This document shows, in pieces, positions 60,867-64,000 of a DNA stretch of 64,000 bases. Position 1 is the first letter of the stretch. Each line of letters starts with the position of its first letter. Position numbers and translations under genes: made by a program. Under the pieces are notes generated by a model. That model saw only the letters and a list, made by a program, of their open reading frames with translations. It did no database searches and was not told the DNA's origin. Origin of the DNA: Streptomyces sp. NBC_00341 (lineage in GTDB: Bacteria > Actinomycetota > Actinomycetes > Streptomycetales > Streptomycetaceae); NCBI RefSeq assembly GCF_041435055.1, contig NZ_CP108002.1:1612001-1676000 (forward strand), given 5' to 3'.

Positions 60867-61766
60867 TCAGTAGACGCTGACGCCGTACGCGCTGAGCGCT
60901 TCGGTGACCGGCTGGAAGAAGGTCGTCCCGCCCGAGGAGCAGTTGCCGCTGCCGCCCGAGGTGAGGCCGATCGCCTTGGAGCCGGAGTAGAGCGGACCGC
61001 CCGAGTCGCCGGGCTCCGCGCACACGTTGGTCTGGATCATGCCGTACACGACGTCGCCGTTGCCGTAGTTGACCGTGGCGTTGAGCGCGGAGACGGTGCC
61101 GCTGTGGATGCCGGTGGTGGAGCCCCGACGGGTGACGGACATGCCGACCGTGGCATTGGCCGCGCTGGTGATGTCGACGCTGCCCACGGTGCCCTCGTGG
61201 GAGATCGAGGCGTTGTCGTAGCGCACCAGGCCGTAGTCGTTGTTCGGGAAGCTGGTTCCGACCGTGGGTCCGATGCTCGTCGAGTTCGACGAGTTGCTGT
61301 AGAACGGCGGGCTGCCTTCGGTGCAGTGGCCGGCCGTCAGGAAGTAGTAGGTGCTGCCGCTGCGGACGTTGAAGCCCAGGGAGCAGCGGAAGCCGGGCCC
61401 GTAGACGGCGTCACCGCCGGAGATCAGCTTGCGGATCTGTCCGGAGGTGCGTTCGATCTTGAGGGCGCCCGCGTTGCTGCCGGCAGAGTCCTTGATCTGC
61501 TGGATCTGCGCGGCGGAGACCGTGCTGTCCGCCGTGACCACGACCTTCTTGGTCGCGGGGTCGACGGTCCAGGCGGTGCCTGCCACGTCGGCGCCGAGGA
61601 CGGCGTCGCTCGCGGCGGAGAGCTGGTTCGCGCTGTACGTTCCGGTGGAGCTGGCCTGTGCGCTGGGGGCGGCGAGCGCGGCGACCGCTACGAGTCCTGC
61701 GGCAATGGCGACGGCCCTGCTGCGTCTCGCGGTACCGCTGAGGGGGGTGGTGCGCTTGATCCTCAC
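60867..61766 (-). CDS. sprB: Streptogrisin B-like S1 serine protease
   Basis: A 299-residue prepro-protease. Sec signal [21 protein letters not shown], propeptide ending RKL, mature chain starting [20 protein letters not shown] at residue 115 (185 residues, as SGPB). Triad: His in FLTAGHC, Asp in FPNNDYGLV, Ser in [12 protein letters not shown]-terminal [17 protein letters not shown] is characteristic of SGPB. It is in the same gene family as the sprD-like gene at 48.4 kb; the fxs cluster lies between the two. Confidence 0.95.
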   Translation of the reverse strand: MRIKRTTPLSGTARRSRAVAIAAGLVAVAALAAPSAQASSTGTYSANQLSAASDAVLGADVAGTAWTVDPATKKVVVTADSTVSAAQIQQIKDSAGSNAGALKIERTSGQIRKLISGGDAVYGPGFRCSLGFNVRSGSTYYFLTAGHCTEGSPPFYSNSSNSTSIGPTVGTSFPNNDYGLVRYDNASISHEGTVGSVDITSAANATVGMSVTRRGSTTGIHSGTVSALNATVNYGNGDVVYGMIQTNVCAEPGDSGGPLYSGSKAIGLTSGGSGNCSSGGTTFFQPVTEALSAYGVSVY

Positions 61767-62034
61767 GTGTCATTCCTCCCGAGGGGGGTTGAGGGTCCGC
61801 CCGTGGGGTGGCCGGACCCGTGAGGCGCAGTCAGCCGCACGGCAGAGATGTCCGCATTCCGAACCTGCCGTGCTCCTGACAAGCGCTGCTCGGGAGTATT
61901 CAAGGCGTCAACTTCCGGCGCAAGAGGGCCTCTTGGCCTGAGCTTCGCGCCGGGGCCACCCGCCGCGCCCATGCGTCCGGCCCCGGCGGATGACGGATGC
62001 CGGGGCCGGACGCGGAGAAATCGGAGGCGGTGGT

Positions 62035-62835
62035 TCAGCCGTCGATCCGGTTGCGCTCCCCCGCCTCGACGGCGAACGGGAGGGTGTTGCCGGGCGGCGG
62101 GAAGGGGCAGATGAAGTGGTCCGCGAAGGCACAGGGCGGCAGCAGCGCACGGTTCAGGTCGACCGTCACGCTGCCGTCGGCGGCCGGGGCGGCGGGCCGC
62201 AGGAACCGGAAGCGGTAGCTGCTGTGCCCGCTGGTGGCGTCGGCGAAGACCGCCCAGAGCGAGCCGTCCTGCTCCACGGCGACCTGGAGCGTGTGCTCGG
62301 CACCGTCCAGCTCGAAGGCGATCTCCCCGCCGAGGCCGAGCCCGCGCTCGACCCCGTCGGCGTTCTCGACCCGGACGGTGCGGGAGGTGTCGTAGGGGCG
62401 GAAGGTGCCGGGCAGCGACCAGCGCGGGTCGTACGGCGTGGCCTCGATGGCGCGGAAGGCCCGCCGCGCCGCCGAGCCCGGGTCGAAGTCGCGCACGGCC
62501 CAGAGCCCTTCGCGGCTCAGCACGAACAGCCGCCGCTCCCCGTGCGCGACCCGTGACCCGTCGATCGGACCCCGGTCGGCGCCGAGCCCGACCTGTCCGG
62601 TGAACGGCTTGCCGTCCACGGTCAGCCCGTCCGCGGCCCCGGCGGTGAGCTCCAGCTCGTCACCGTCCTCCCGCCAGTGCCCGGGAATGGCCGGAATTCG
62701 GCCTTCCGGGTAGTCGGAGAGCCAGTGCGTGCCGGTGAGGGAGAGCGGTCCGTACGGTGCCGAGACCGTGCCGGTGCGCTCCTCGTGCCAGCGGTCCCAG
62801 TCCTGCGCTGCCTGCTGCTGTGCGTCCGTGCTCAT
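62035..62835 (-). CDS. DUF1684 domain protein
   Basis: A 266-residue protein. Matching family parts: WDRWHEERTGTVSAPYGPLSLTGTHWL, FRAIEATPYDPRWSLPGTFRPYD, VENADGVERGLGLGGEIAFELDG and the end LLPPCAFADHFICPFPPPGNTLPFAVEAGE, with its Cys/His cluster. DUF1684 proteins have no clear function; the beta-rich fold may be an enzyme. Follows the flavin monooxygenase by four bases, likely co-transcribed. Confidence 0.88.
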   Translation of the reverse strand: MSTDAQQQAAQDWDRWHEERTGTVSAPYGPLSLTGTHWLSDYPEGRIPAIPGHWREDGDELELTAGAADGLTVDGKPFTGQVGLGADRGPIDGSRVAHGERRLFVLSREGLWAVRDFDPGSAARRAFRAIEATPYDPRWSLPGTFRPYDTSRTVRVENADGVERGLGLGGEIAFELDGAEHTLQVAVEQDGSLWAVFADATSGHSSYRFRFLRPAAPAADGSVTVDLNRALLPPCAFADHFICPFPPPGNTLPFAVEAGERNRIDG

Positions 62836-62839
62836 GGGC

Positions 62840-64000
62840 TCAACCTTTCCATACGGGCTCCGCGAGCCCGAGGTGCGACCGGAGTGTGGAACCGGTGTAC
62901 GCCGAGCGGAAGACCCCGCGTTCCTGGAGGAGCGGGACGACCCGGTCGACGAAGTCGTCGAGTCCGCCCGGGGTGAGATTCGGTACGAGGATGAAGCCGT
63001 CGGCCGCTCCGGCGGCGACGAATTCGGCCAGCTCCGCCGCGACGGTCCCGGGGCTGCCGACGAACGACTGCCGGGTGGTCGCCTCGATGACCGTCTGCCG
63101 GATGGAGAGCCCCTTCTGCCGGGACAGGGCGCGCCAGCGGGCCGCGACGGCGAGCGGGTCACCGAGGCGCACCCGGCCCTGGACCAGCTCCGAATCGGGG
63201 ACCGGATCGGCCTCGGGGAGCGGCCCGTCCGGGTCGTAGGAGGAGAGGTCCCGGCCCCAGACCTGCTCCAGGGCGAGCATCGCGTTCTGCGGCGAGACCT
63301 GCTGGAGACGGAGTGCGGCGGCCTTCTCCCGCGCTTCGGCGTCGGTGTCCCCGAGCACGAAGCCGACGCCGGGCATGATCTTCAGCTCGTCGGGCTCCCG
63401 GCCGTACTTCGCCAGCCGTCCCTTGACGTCCACGTAGAAGGCGCGGCCCGCCTCCAGGGTGCCGTGCCGGGTGAAGATGACGTCGGCGGCGGAGGCGGCG
63501 AACTCGCGGCCCTCGGCGGAGTCACCGGCCTGGATGACCACAGGATGGCCCTGCGGGCAGCGCGGCAGGGTGAACTCGCCCTCGACGGAGAAGTGCTCGC
63601 CGTGGTGGGCGAAGGGGCGCGGGGTGCCGTCCGGGGTCCAGGAGTCCCACAGCTCGCGGGCGGTGGCGACGAACTCGGCGGCCCGGGTGTATCTCGCGGC
63701 CCGGTCCAGGTAGCCGCCCCGGCGGAAGTTCTCCCCGGTGAAGGCGTCGGACGAGGTGACGACGTTCCACCCGGCCCGGCCTTCGCTGAGGTGGTCGAGG
63801 GTGGCGAGCCTGCGGGCCAGCTCGAAGGGCTCGTTGAAGGTGGCGTTGACGGTGGCGGCGAGGCCGAGCCGGTCCGTGACGGCGGCCAGCGCGTTCAGCA
63901 CGGTGAGGGACTCGGGGCGGCCGACCACGTCCAGGTCGTGGATCAGCCCGTTGTGCTCGCGCAGCCGCAGGCCCTCGGCGAGGAAGAAGAAGTCGAACAG
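62840..64000 (-). CDS. LLM-class flavin-dependent monooxygenase (NtaA/SnaA/DszA type), 5' end outside window
   Basis: 386 residues are in the window; the N-terminus lies beyond base 64000. Family marks: VTDRLGLAATVNATFNEPFELARRLATLDHLSEGRAGWNVVTSSD, FRRGGYLDRAARYTRAAEFV, RCPQGHPVVIQAGDSAEGREFAASAADVIFTRH and WRALSRQKGLSIRQTVIEATTRQSFVGSPGTVAAEL. It would oxidise a substrate with FMNH2 and O2, as in nitrilotriacetate or sulfur-compound breakdown. Forms an operon with the DUF1684 gene. Confidence 0.9.
   Translation of the reverse strand: MFDFFFLAEGLRLREHNGLIHDLDVVGRPESLTVLNALAAVTDRLGLAATVNATFNEPFELARRLATLDHLSEGRAGWNVVTSSDAFTGENFRRGGYLDRAARYTRAAEFVATARELWDSWTPDGTPRPFAHHGEHFSVEGEFTLPRCPQGHPVVIQAGDSAEGREFAASAADVIFTRHGTLEAGRAFYVDVKGRLAKYGREPDELKIMPGVGFVLGDTDAEAREKAAALRLQQVSPQNAMLALEQVWGRDLSSYDPDGPLPEADPVPDSELVQGRVRLGDPLAVAARWRALSRQKGLSIRQTVIEATTRQSFVGSPGTVAAELAEFVAAGAADGFILVPNLTPGGLDDFVDRVVPLLQERGVFRSAYTGSTLRSHLGLAEPVWKG

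Overview
The window is about 72% G+C and reads as chromosomal DNA of a Streptomyces. Support comes from the codon usage (nearly all third positions G or C, TTA almost absent), two streptogrisin-type proteases, an MsiK-like ABC ATPase, many TetR regulators and the actinobacterial FxSxx-COOH peptide locus. I saw no rRNA, tRNA, CRISPR array, insertion sequence or phage gene.

Layout. 0-3.6 kb: the end of a LysR regulator, then an SDR / acyl-CoA ligase / TetR operon with a TetR-type operator in front. 3.7-9.3 kb: a secreted NamZ-like muramidase, a secreted penicillin-acylase-family enzyme, a zinc-ribbon protein and SoxR. 9.4-20.4 kb: lipid and aldehyde metabolism and its regulators (MaoC, acyl-CoA dehydrogenase, aldehyde and alcohol dehydrogenases, SDR, four TetR/ArsR regulators, EamA exporter), linked by three palindromic operator candidates, plus an orphan sugar-ABC ATPase. 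20.4-24.8 kb: a three-gene operon with GTGA overlaps encoding a secreted beta-helix membrane protein, a cupredoxin-like lipoprotein and a polytopic membrane protein. 24.9-27.1 kb: homogentisate dioxygenase and a GntR regulator. 27-36.5 kb: a solitary Type ISP restriction-modification C-terminal-like protein, a GDSL lipase, a DUF5925 AAA protein, small regulators, a methyltransferase-NUDIX-VOC triple fusion and a secreted lipase. 36.7-41.3 kb: DnaE2 and a Y-family polymerase-like protein lacking catalytic acids (a mutasome-like pair) with a possible LexA box. 41.4-48.4 kb: membrane proteins, an isocitrate-lyase/PEP-mutase family enzyme, and an Lrp / MFS / M20 amidohydrolase group. 62-64 kb: a DUF1684 protein and a flavin monooxygenase cut by the window edge.

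The most interesting region is 50.8-60.5 kb, lying between streptogrisin D-like and B-like protease genes. It holds a complete FxSxx-COOH RiPP set: precursor FxsA ending F-N-S-S-L, radical SAM FxsB, TIR-like FxsC, and FxsT (MinD-like + TIR-like + NB-ARC + TPR). Next to it are a divergent SLATT-type four-TM protein and a convergent SLOG-type nucleotide-sensor protein. By my reading the only three TTA (bldA-dependent) codons in the window are in fxsC, fxsT and the SLATT gene, so the three may share developmental control. I infer that the peptide, the STAND/TIR proteins and the SLOG/SLATT pair form one signalling or conflict system.
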